Shown here: positions 56,101 to 64,000 of the stretch, piece after piece | Layout of the letters: each line of letters opens with the position of its first letter | Numbering within the stretch: the first letter of the stretch is position 1 | NCBI GenBank assembly: GCA_037951165.1 | Contig: JBBDHG010000500.1 | Location: 241,180 to 305,179 of the forward strand | Source of the DNA: Lophius americanus | Taxonomy: Eukaryota > Chordata > Actinopteri > Lophiiformes > Lophiidae | Direction: 5' to 3' | Length of the DNA stretch: 64,000 bases | Program-made: the position numbers and the translations under genes | The notes under the pieces: generated by a model | Told to the model about the DNA's origin: nothing | Databases searched by the model: none | What the model saw: the letters and a program-made list of their open reading frames with translations, nothing else

Positions 56101-57334
56101 ACTCGTAACGGCTTCAAATCGCACACCACCAATTGATGAAGTGTATGATGCTTTAATTGAATGGAGAATCAGGACAGCGATGGAGGCCAGGTCACATGAT
56201 ACATCCTCTGCATCCACTGCTGCCACTGTGTCACAACTTTCGACCCCCATGTGTAGTCTCCCCACTGCAAGGGAAGCTTCCTGTAACCAAGACACCCCAA
56301 ATATGCCGCTTTCTTCTCCTTCAGCCAGCGAAGCCTCCTGTGACACACTGGATGAAACAGAAGATAATTCAAAAGAGGAGGAAGAAGGGAGAAAACATTT
56401 TCAAAAGTGGTTAAGGAAAAGGGTAGAGCGCCCCGTCCTGCAAAGACAGGTGAGAGTTGTCATCAGTTTTGATGCTTCCACGCATACTACAATCTGTCAT
56501 CCAAAAGGAGAAAAATATATCTCTCTTTTTTATAAACAGGAGGAGAGCTCATCTGAAGAGTATAGGACACAGGATTCAGACTCAGCAGTTGAAAACGTTG
56601 GCCTTATTTTCCTAAGGAACCATGGCAGGGTCTGTGAGTAAGTACCAAATTTGAAGGATTATCAATGTCTGTTAGAGCAGAAAAAATGATAAAAGTTGTA
56701 TTTTTGACTCCCAAGTTTTGTAGTGCACCTCCAAGCAAAAGGGTTTAAACAAACAATAATGATAATATTATGTGCTTTCTATCATGACAAATTTTTTATT
56801 CTTCCTATCACTTTTCTGAAAACAGAAGGACAGCTCATCCAAAGAGGATGGGACACAGTTTTGGAAACCCACACAGGATGAATTTGATGAGGAGGAGGAA
56901 CATGGGAGTCAAAGTCTTTCAAAAGTGGTCAAGAAAAAGAGAGTAGAGTGCCCCGTCCTGCAAAGACAGGTGGAGAGTTTTCTTCAGTTTTGGTGCTTCC
57001 ACTTATACTAAAATCTGTGTGGTCAGAAATGCTGTAATTTTTTAGTGCTGTTCGTCCTCAGTACAGCACTTTGTAAACAAAGCTATGACTATGCATGATG
57101 CTGAAAGTAAATAGACATATTGATAACGCTGGAGCTTATTCAAACAGACTTAGATGTTTAACTTTATAAAGCATGACTCTACATTCTCAGAAACTTAACA
57201 TCCAAAAGGCCAAGGATAGGTACATTGCTAGGGAACTAGCACTCATAAGGGCTTCAAAACTAACACCACCAATGATCTCACAACTTGATGAAGTGGCTGA
57301 TGCAGCAGTTGAGAGGGTACCAGGAGGGCGATAG
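53071..57334 (+). CDS. Possible multi-exon gene of unknown function made of phase-0 exons
   Basis: Candidate exons: 53071-53103 (MEEHSESTSSQ, donor gtaaga), 55546-55599 (SKYINRLEKHLQKIHQLP, donor gtatgt), 56039-56449 (137 codons, donor gtgaga), 56540-56633, 56826-56969 (48 codons, donor gtggag) and 57191-57334 (to stop). All but 56540-56633 start and end in phase 0, so they can be joined or skipped freely. The long exon has a conserved, probably helical piece (IQKAKDRPVAMELALVTAS), then Ser/Thr-rich sequence, then an acidic stretch (DETEDNSKEEEEGRK) and a basic one (KWLRKRVERPVLQRQ). RLEKHLQKIH could be the second half of a finger, but no cysteines are visible. I do not recognise the family. 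Exons 56826 and 57191 are diverged duplicates of earlier ones, and the gene is cut by the satellite at 57394. A transposon-derived or decaying gene is possible. Confidence 0.4.
53488..53562 (+). promoter_or_regulatory. CRE-containing promoter-like block with first-exon donor, copy A
   Basis: gatgacgtcacatcctgtg holds a perfect CRE palindrome (TGACGTCA) beside an ETS-like atcctg. About 25 bp later tcagttcgctg resembles an initiator, and GAGGAGAG|gtaaga is a consensus donor. It could be a promoter with a short first exon, or the U3-R part of an LTR. Sequence match only. Confidence 0.45.
54104..54178 (+). promoter_or_regulatory. CRE/ETS promoter-like block, copy B
   Basis: gtgacgtcacttcctgta combines CRE with an ETS core (acttcctg), followed by cctcagttcgctgctagctc and GAGGAGAG|gtaaga. 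The CRE and donor are conserved between copies A and B; copy C keeps only the exon part, with a changed donor (gtttgc). Confidence 0.45.
54761..55329. other. Unassigned sequence after the triplication
   Basis: No gene recognised. The segment after AATAAA could be LTR downstream sequence, but no coding domains of an LTR element are seen. Confidence 0.4.
55330..55545 (-). mobile_element. LINE RT remnant, second copy
   Basis: Minus strand reads VQEVRDRRMTAKLSSLWDNI, then ALESSFSERILHPNSVKERY, closely matching 50720-51000. It is cut at both ends. Preceded by agggttaggg at 55322. Confidence 0.88.
55546..55599 (+). CDS. Putative exon SKYINRLEKHLQKIHQLP with LINE-derived acceptor
   Basis: 54 nt, phase 0 at both ends, between cctcctgtcag and gtatgt. 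The pyrimidine tract and AG belong to the antisense LINE remnant that ends exactly at 55545. Confidence 0.4.
56039..56449 (+). CDS. Putative 137-codon exon of unknown gene
   Basis: Open from acceptor attttcag to donor CAG|gtgaga in a single frame, phase 0 both ends. Its first third is repeated at 57191-57334 with many changes that preserve the reading frame (KAKDRPVAMELALVTAS against KAKDRYIARELALIRAS). Confidence 0.5.
56540..56633 (+). CDS. Putative exon, EESSSEEYRTQDSDSAVE
   Basis: Acceptor aaacag; acidic Ser-rich start. Either ends at donor GTCT|gtgagt (56634) in phase 1 or runs to TAA at 56639-56641 as a terminal exon. Confidence 0.4.
56826..56969 (+). CDS. Putative 48-codon exon (diverged duplicate)
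   Basis: Acceptor gaaaacag, phase 0. It combines the start of exon 56540 (KDSSSKEDGTQ) with the end of exon 56039 (KKKRVECPVLQRQ), as if an unequal duplication fused them. Donor CAG|gtggag. Confidence 0.45.
57191..57334 (+). CDS. Putative exon, duplicate of the helical segment, ending in a stop
   Basis: Acceptor ttctcag, phase 0; KLNIQKAKDRYIARELALIR, then LTPPMISQLDEVADAAVERV, and TAG at 57332-57334. Homology to the longer exon continues past the stop for about 60 bp, until the satellite array begins. Confidence 0.45.
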   Translation, partial: KLNIQKAKDRYIARELALIRASKLTPPMISQLDEVADAAVERVPGGR

Positions 57335-57641
57335 AGGCGAGGTCGCAAGCTGCTTCCACTGTATCCTCTCTGTCACAACTTTCGACTTCCATGTTTTTTT
57401 AATTCCTGTGTTATTCCTATTTTATTTTCTGTATATATTGTTGCTGAGAAAAGCAGTGATGACCTATGTCAAGTTATTATTATTTATTTATAATTGCCGC
57501 ATGAACCGTTATTCCTGTGTTATAACGAGCTTTAAAACCGGTTTAATACAAATCTAACACTACATTGTCTATGTAAATAAAAACCCATACTCACCACTCC
57601 TCCAGGTAGACCGGTTGTTGGCACCGTTAGGTTACTCCGGT

Positions 57642-57728
57642 CCACCAGGGGGAGCTAGAGACTCTGGTTGGCCAGCGTGATGAGGTAAGTCCCATCGTAG
57701 GTATGTCCCCTGGCCACCAGGGGGCAAG
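57642..57728 (+). promoter_or_regulatory. Pair of CTCF-like motifs, satellite copy 1
   Basis: ccaccagggggagc at 57642 and tggccaccagggggcaagc at 57711, same orientation, about 70 bp apart. The second fits the vertebrate CTCF core CCACCAGGGGGC. Confidence 0.55.
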
Positions 57729-58107
57729 CTTCCTGTGTTCCATACACCGCACAACTACAGGAGGCAGGCATCAGTCTGAGGATCACCTCCAAACTTGCCA
57801 TAGTCAATCCTTGCACTATCTTCCTCACTCATGGTTTCGTCGAGAAAATTTAATTGCGGTGGTAATTTATATGGAATATCATCCGTTTTCAATAAATATG
57901 TGACTAAATCCTGTTTCTTTGTGATTTTGGAACCTAATTATGTTGTTTCACCTCATTTTAATGAGGTCACGGCCGAAAACGGCATTTGTGGGCGTGGCTT
58001 CGCCTTTTCAGACGTTTTTCTGTTTATCTTGGTCATTTTTAATTTTTTCCTGGATTATAATACCTTTTTGAAAAGGTCTCTACTGGGCGGATGTTTTGGG
58101 GGGGTAA

Positions 58108-58380
58108 AGGGTGAGAGAGAGAGAGAGAGAGAGCCAGAGCCAGAGAGAGAGAGAGAGAGAAAAAGAGAGAGCCAGAGCCAGAGAGAGAGAGAGAGAGAGA
58201 AAGAGAGAGCCAGAGAGAGAGACAGAGAGAGCCAGAGAGAGAGAGAGAGCCAGAGAGAGAGAGAGAGAGAGAAAAAAAGAGAGAGCCAGAGAGAGAGAGA
58301 GAAAAAGAGAGAGCCAGAGAGAGAGAGAGAGAGAGCCAGAGAGAGAGATAGAGAGAGAGCCAGAGAGAGAGAGAGAGACA
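58108..58380. repeat. (GA)n tract with AGAGCCAGAGAG and GAAAAAGAG units, copy 1
   Basis: Purine-only runs broken at intervals by gcc. Both strands give long Arg/Glu or Ser/Leu shadow frames. Confidence 0.98.
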
Positions 58381-59513
58381 CAGTGAACTGTGGAAGAAGA
58401 CAGAGCTAGGGGAGCAAGCCTGGAGGGGCTTAAATCTCCCCCCGCCGGACCGGGCTGACGCTCTGCCCACCCCTACTCCCTTCACCGAAGTGAGGGAAGG
58501 ACAGGAAGGAGAGAGAGAAAAAAGGTGAGGATTTATTAATTATTTATTAAATAATTTTTAAATATTTTTTCAGAGATTTAGGAGAATGGATGGGTGATAC
58601 TTGGGTGTTTTAGGAGAGCTCAACATCCGAAGGCTCTGGCGAAGGTTAGGTTTGAATAAAGGTTATCACGACGAATCCCCCCGCCTGGTCCGACGACCCA
58701 GCAGTTGAATGGGGAAACGAAGGCAGTGCACTGGCCGGCGCCCGTCTTTAGAGTTCTCCCTGACCTGTATCACCCCCTCCCTTGTGAAGGTCTATACCTG
58801 AGTTAATCTCTTTGGTTTTCAAAGTTTTTTTCTTGTTGGGGTTAGAGACCCTTAGGTGTGGGTTATGTTTCCCTCTTGGGGATATTAGGCGTTAATTCCA
58901 CTATGGTTAGGTTAAGAATAACCTCTAGGTGTGGGTTAGGTCTGGAGTGAGTATAATTTAATATATATAATTTAAAATAAGGTTAAGGTTAGGTCCATAT
59001 CCTCGGAGGTCTATTTGAGTTTTTATCTGGCTTTAAGTCGCCCAATCCAGGTTGGATTCAGTGGCTTAAATGTCCTAAATTTCAGGATACATCATCAGCT
59101 GTGTACCTCAGGTTCAAAGGGTGTTTCGGCCATTCAAAACAGGACACCCTCCCCTGAGGCGGCCCTCCGGGGTGATCAGGTCCCAGAGTGTATCCCGTGA
59201 CCAATTGTTTTTTATCTTCATTCTAAGAAGCTATTATTCGCCGTGCTATAGTTTTATTATTATTTATTTTTTAATTCCTGTGTTATTCCTGTTTTATTTT
59301 CTGTATATATTGTTGCTGAGAAAAGCAGTGATGACCTATGTCAAGTTATTATTATTTATTTATAATTGCTGCATGAACCGTTATTCCTGTGTTATAACAA
59401 GCTTTAAAACCGGTTTAATACAAATCTAACACTACATTGTCTATGTAGATAAAAACCCATACTCACCACTCCTCCAGGTAGACCGGTTGTTGACACCGTT
59501 AGGTTACTCCAGT

Positions 59514-59601
59514 CCACCAGGGGGAGCTAGAGACTCTGGTTGGCCAGCGTGATGAGGTAAGTCCCATCGTAGGTATGTCCCCTGGCCACCAGGGGGCGCG
59601 C
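59514..59601 (+). promoter_or_regulatory. Pair of CTCF-like motifs, satellite copy 2
   Basis: Same pair as in copy 1; the second reads ctggccaccagggggcgcgc, the best consensus match in the window. Confidence 0.6.
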
Positions 59602-59983
59602 TTCCTGTGTTCCATACACCGCACAACTACAGGAGGCAGGCATCAGTCTGTGGATCACCTCCAAACTTGCCATAGTCAATCCTTGCACTATCTTCCTCAC
59701 TCATGGTGTAATCGAGAAAATTTAATTGCGGTGGTAATTTATCTGGAATATCATCCGTTTTCAATAAATATGTGACTAAATCCTGTTTCTTTGTTATTTT
59801 GGAACCTAATTCTTGTTGTTTAACCTCGTTTTAATGAGGTCATGGCCGAAAACGGCATTTGTGGGCGTGGCTTCGCCTTTTCAGACGTTTTCATGTTTAT
59901 CTTGGTCATTTTTAATTTTTTCCTGGATTATAATACCTTTTTGAAAAGGTCTCTACTGGGCGGATGTTTTGGAGGGGTAAAGG

Positions 59984-60010
59984 GTGAGAGAGAGAGAGAG
60001 AGAGAGAGAG

Positions 60011-60051
<41 letters not shown>

Positions 60052-60067
60052 AGAGAGAGCCAGAGCC

Positions 60068-60099
<32 letters not shown>

Positions 60100-60206
60100 A
60101 GAGAGCCAGAGCCAGAGAGAGAGAGAGAGAGCCAGAGAGAGAGAGAGCCAGAGAGAGAGAGAGAGACAGAGAGAGAGACAGAGAGAGAGCCAGAGAGAGA
60201 GCCAGA

Positions 60207-60245
<39 letters not shown>

Positions 60246-60268
60246 CCAGAGAGAGAGAGAGAGAGAGG
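59984..60268. repeat. (GA)n tract, copy 2
   Basis: Same composition as copy 1, different length and interruption pattern. Confidence 0.98.
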
Positions 60269-61403
60269 CACAGTGAACTGTGGAGGAAGACAGAGCTAGG
60301 GGAGCAAGCCTGGAGGGGCTTAAATCTCCCCCCGCCGGACCGGGCTGACGCTCTGCCCATCAGTACTCCCTTCACCGAAGTGAGGGAAGGACAGGAAGGA
60401 GAGAGAGAAAAAAAAGGAGGTGAGGATTTATTAATTATTTATTAAATTATTTTTAAATATTTTTTCAGAGATTTAGGAGTATGGATGGGTGATACTTGGG
60501 TATTTTAGGAGAGCTCAACATCCGAAGGCTCTGGCGAAGGGTTAGGTTTGAATGAAGGTTATCACGACGAATCCCCCCGCCTGGTCCGACGACCCAGCAG
60601 TTGAATGGGGAAACGAAGGCAGTGCACTGGCTGGCGCCCGTCTTTAGAGTTCTCCCTGACCTGTATCACCCCCTCCCTTGTGAAGGTCTATACCTGAGTT
60701 AATCTCTTTGGTTTTCAAAGTTTTTTTCTTGTTGGGGTTAGAGACCCTTAGGTGTGGGTTATGTTTCCCTCTTGGGGATATTAGGCGTTAATTCCACTAT
60801 GGTTAGGTTAAGAATAACCTCTGGGTTAGGTCTGGAGTGAGTATAATTTAATATATATAATTTAAAATAAGGTTAAGGTTAGGTCCATATCCTCGGAGGT
60901 CTATTTGAGTTTTTATCTGGCTTTAAGTCGCCCAATCCAGGTTGGATTCAGTGGCTTAAATGTCCTAAATTTCAGGATACATCATCAGCTGTGTACCTCA
61001 GGTTCAAAGGGTGTTTCGGCCATTCAAAACAGGACACCCTCCCCTGAGGCGGCCCTCCGGGGTGATCAGGTCCCAGAGTGTATCCCGTGACCAATTGTTT
61101 TTTATCTTCATTCTAAGAAGCTATTATTCGCCGTGCTATAGTTTTATTATTATTTATTTTTTAATTCCTGTGTTATTCCTGTTTTATTTTCTGTATATAT
61201 TGTTGCTGAGAAAAGCAGTGATGACCTATGTCAAGTTATTATTATTTATTTATAATTGCTGCATGAACCGTTATTCCTGTGTTATAACAAGCTTTAAAAC
61301 CGGTTTAATACAAATCTAACACTACATTGTCTATGTAGATAAAAACCCATACTCACCACTCCTCCAGGTAGACCGGTTGTTGACACCGTTAGGTTACTCC
61401 GGT

Positions 61404-61491
61404 CCACCAGGGGGAGCTAGAGACTCTGGTTGGCCAGCGTGATGAGGTAAGTCCCATCGTAGGTATGTCCCCTGGCCACCAGGGGGCAAGC
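61404..61491 (+). promoter_or_regulatory. Pair of CTCF-like motifs, satellite copy 3
   Basis: Same arrangement and orientation; about 300 bp upstream of the telomeric tract. Confidence 0.55.
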
Positions 61492-61792
61492 TTCCTGTGT
61501 TCCATACACCGCACAACTACAGGAGGCAGGCATCAGTCTGAGGATCACCTCCAAACTTGCCATAGTCAATCCTTGCACTATCTTCCTCACTCATGGTTTC
61601 GTCGAGAAAATTTAATTGCGGTGGTAATTTATATGGAATATCATCCGTTTTCAATAAATATGTGACTAAATCCTGTTTCTTTGTGATTTTGGAACCTAAT
61701 TATGTTGTTTCACCTCATTTTAATGAGGTCACGGCCGAAAACGGCATTTGTGGGCGTGGCTTCGCCTTTTCAGACGTTTTTCTGTTTATCTT

Positions 61793-61862
61793 GGTTAGGG
61801 TTAGGGTTAGGGTTAGGGTTAGGGGTTAGGGTTAGGGTTAGGGTTAGGGGTTAGGGTTAGGT
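61793..61862 (+). repeat. Interstitial telomeric repeat, (TTAGGG)~11
   Basis: Ten complete TTAGGG units with two extra Gs (at 61825 and 61850), entering from ...tatcttgg and leaving into ttaggtttgaat. The G-rich strand is the plus strand. Confidence 0.98.
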
Positions 61863-62732
61863 TTGAATAAAGGTTATCACGACGAATCCCCCCGCCTGGT
61901 CCGACGACCCAGCAGTTGAATGGGGAAACGAAGGCAGTGCACTGGCCGGCGCCCGTCTTTAGAGTTCTCCCTGACCTGTATCACCCCCTCCCTTGTGAAG
62001 GTCTATACCTGAGTTAATCTCTTTGGTTTTCAAAGTTTTTTTCTTGTTGGGGTTAGAGACCCTTAGGTGTGGGTTATGTTTCCCTCTTGGGGATATTAGG
62101 CGTTAATTCCACTATGGTTAGGTTAAGAATAACCTCTAGGTGTGGGTTAGGTCTGGAGTGAGTATAATTTAATATATATAATTTAAAATAAGGTTAAGGT
62201 TAGGTCCATATCCTCGGAGGTCTATTTGAGTTTTTATCTGGCTTTAAGTCGCCCAATCCAGGTTGGATTCAGTGGCTTAAATGTCCTAAATTTCAGGATA
62301 CATCATCAGCTGTGTACCTCAGGTTCAAAGGGTGTTTCGGCCATTCAAAACAGGACACCCTCCCCTGAGGCGGCCCTCCGGGGTGATCAGGTCCCAGAGT
62401 GTATCCCGTGACCAATTGTTTTTTATCTTCATTCTAAGAAGCTATTATTCGCCGTGCTATAGTTTTATTATTATTTATTTTTTATTTTTTAATTCCTGTG
62501 TTATTCCTATTTTATTTTCTGTATATATTGTTGCTGAGAAAAGCAGTGATGACCTATGTCAAGTTATTATTATTTATTTATAATTGCCGCATGAACCGTT
62601 ATTCCTGTGTTATAACGAGCTTTTAAAACCGGTTTAATACAAATCTAACACTACATTGTCTATGTAAATAAAAACCCATACTCACCACTCCTCCAGGTAG
62701 ACCGGTTGTTGACACCGTTAGGTTACTCCGGT

Positions 62733-62820
62733 CCACCAGGGGGAGCTAGAGACTCTGGTTGGCCAGCCGTGATGAGGTAAATCCCATCGTAGGTATGTCC
62801 CCTGGCCACCAGGGGGCAAG
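62733..62820 (+). promoter_or_regulatory. Pair of CTCF-like motifs, satellite copy 4
   Basis: Same arrangement and orientation as the other copies. Confidence 0.55.
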
Positions 62821-63201
62821 CTTCCTGTGTTCCATACACCGCACAACTACAGGAGGCAGGCATCAGTCTGAGGATCACCTCCAAACTTGCCATAGTCAAT
62901 CCTTGCACTATGTTCCTCACTCATGGTTTCGTCGAGAAAATTTAATTGCGGTGGTAATTTATATGGAATATCATCCGTTTTCAATAAATATGTGACTAAT
63001 CCTGTTTCTTTGTGATTTTGGAACCTAATTATGTTGTTTCACCTCATTTTAATGAGGTCACGGCCGAAAACGGCATTTGTGGGCGTGGCTTCGCCTTTTC
63101 AGACGTTTTTCTGTTTATCTTGGTCATTTTTAATTTTTTCCTGGATTATAATACCTTTTGAAAAGGTCTCTACTGGCGGATGTTTTGGGGGGGGTAAAGG
63201 G

Positions 63202-63254
63202 TGAGAGAGAGAGAGAGAGAGAGAGCCAGAGAGAGGAGAGAGAGAGAGAGAGAG

Positions 63255-63308
<54 letters not shown>

Positions 63309-63315
63309 AAGAGAG

Positions 63316-63351
<36 letters not shown>

Positions 63352-63481
63352 AGAGAGCCAGAGAGAGAGAGAGAGACAGAGAGAGCCAGAGAGAGAGAGA
63401 GAGAGCCAGAGAGAGAGAGAGAGAGAGAGAGAAAAAGAGAGAGCCAGAGAGAGAGAGAGAGAGAGAGAAAAAGAGAGAGCC

Positions 63482-63514
<33 letters not shown>

Positions 63515-63515
63515 G

Positions 63516-63555
<40 letters not shown>

Positions 63556-63601
63556 AGAGCGAGAGAGAGAGAGAGAGAGAGCCAGAGAGAGAGAGAGAGA
63601 C
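63202..63601. repeat. (GA)n tract, copy 4
   Basis: The longest of the three, about 400 bp; the order of gcc interruptions differs. Confidence 0.98.
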
Positions 63602-64000
63602 ACAGTGAACTGTGGAAGAAGACAGAGCTAGTGGGAGCAAGCCTGGAGGGGCTTAAATCTCCCCCCCGCCGGACCGGGCTGACGCTCTGCCCACCCCTAC
63701 TCCCTTCACCGAAGTGAGGGAAGGACAGGAAGGAGAGAGAGAAAAAAGGTGAGGATTTATTAATTATTTATTAAATAATTTTTAAATATTTTTTCAGAGA
63801 TTTAGGAGAATGGATGGGTGATACTTGGGTGTTTTAGGAGAGCTCAACATCCGAAGGCTCTGGCGAAGGTTAGGTTTGAATAAAGGTTATCACGACGAAT
63901 CCCCCCCGCCTGGTCCGACGACCCAGCAGTTGAATGGGGAAACGAAGGCAGTGCACTGGCCGGCGCCCGTCTTTAGAGTTCTCCCTGACCTGTATCACCC

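Larger units (their letters stand above)
55857..57393 (+). repeat. ~1.15-kb tandem duplication within the unknown gene
   Basis: 55857-56005 (gtgtggtcagaaatgctata ... ctaacagac) matches 57016-57150, and 56045-56240 matches 57191-57390. Divergence is substantial, so the duplication is old. The second copy is truncated by the satellite at 57394. Confidence 0.85.
57394..59265 (+). repeat. Satellite unit copy 1 (1872 bp)
   Basis: Anchored at aattcctgtgttattcct (57401). Order in the unit: AT-rich start, a pair of CTCF-like motifs, a small minus frame, an AT-rich segment, a GA tract (58108-58380), a GC-rich segment, then GGTTAGG-rich sequence. The copies are near-identical apart from GA-tract length and small indels. 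Confidence 0.97.
59266..61155 (+). repeat. Satellite unit copy 2 (1890 bp)
   Basis: Same order as copy 1; anchor at 59273. GA tract 59984-60268. A few substitutions, including gggggcgcgc for gggggcaagc at the second CTCF-like motif. Confidence 0.97.
61156..62483 (+). repeat. Satellite unit copy 3 (1328 bp), internally deleted with telomeric insert
   Basis: Anchor at 61163. About 610 bp equivalent to 58033-58644 of copy 1, including the whole GA tract, is missing. A (TTAGGG)n tract stands in its place. Confidence 0.97.
62484..64000 (+). repeat. Satellite unit copy 4, incomplete at window end
   Basis: Anchor at 62491. It has the longest GA tract (63202-63601) and runs off the right edge at a point equivalent to 58775 in copy 1. 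The array probably continues. Confidence 0.96.

Noticed and set aside
58039..63640. Many 80-190-codon Arg/Glu-rich and Ser/Leu-rich frames over GA tracts
   Set aside because: They are read straight through (GA)n in every frame; they vary in length between copies as the tract does.
57394..64000. Plus-strand frames of 61, 66 and 102 codons repeated in each satellite unit
   Set aside because: They recur because the units are near-identical; they overlap each other and include AT-rich low complexity. I treat them as non-coding.

Overview
This window is vertebrate nuclear DNA, almost certainly from a teleost fish. The genes are split by GT-AG introns. Dispersed repeats are of fish type (L2-like LINE tails, Tc1-like and hAT remnants, Penelope-like GIY-YIG pieces), and CA/TG microsatellites and minisatellites are very dense. 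I see no bacterial, plasmid or viral organisation. The species cannot be fixed from sequence alone.

Layout. (1) 1-26544, minus strand: the 5' half of a NECAB2-like neuronal EF-hand gene. Exon 1 is at 26218-26544, followed by exons 2-5 at 24917-24941, 11832-11940, 9979-10004 and 8935-9032. All junctions keep frame and give 195 residues. The C-terminal half must lie beyond the left edge. Its introns hold several independent minisatellites, LINE tails and a ~350 bp inverted repeat whose arms flank exons 3-5. (2) 26.5-32.5 kb: intergenic, with a hAT-like MITE and CA/TA microsatellites. (3) 32569-37573, plus strand: exons of a histamine N-methyltransferase-like gene that looks decayed. It has a lost acceptor AG and no C-terminal half, and its introns carry an L2 LINE and a higher-order 33-bp minisatellite. 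(4) 38897-41726, plus strand: a complete four-exon OVOL-family zinc-finger gene, closest to OVOL3, with an N-terminal SNAG-like motif. (5) 42-51 kb: repeat-rich, with Penelope-like fragments in both orientations, LINE pieces and one orphan exon. (6) 51855-52644, minus strand: a frameshifted two-Ig-domain membrane-protein pseudogene. (7) 53071-57334, plus strand: a possible multi-exon gene I do not recognise, made of exons that nearly all start and end in phase 0. It includes a duplicated block and follows a triplicated CRE/ETS promoter-like unit. (8) 57394-64000: four head-to-tail copies of a ~1.9 kb satellite unit. Each has a pair of CTCF-like motifs, and all but the third have a long GA tract. 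In the third copy ~610 bp is replaced by an interstitial (TTAGGG)n tract.

The genes do not form an operon or pathway. NECAB2 and OVOL3 are the only loci I would call intact as far as visible. The most unusual parts are the satellite array with CTCF-like motifs and telomeric repeat, the phase-0 exon gene beside it, and the inverted repeat around NECAB2 exons 3-5.
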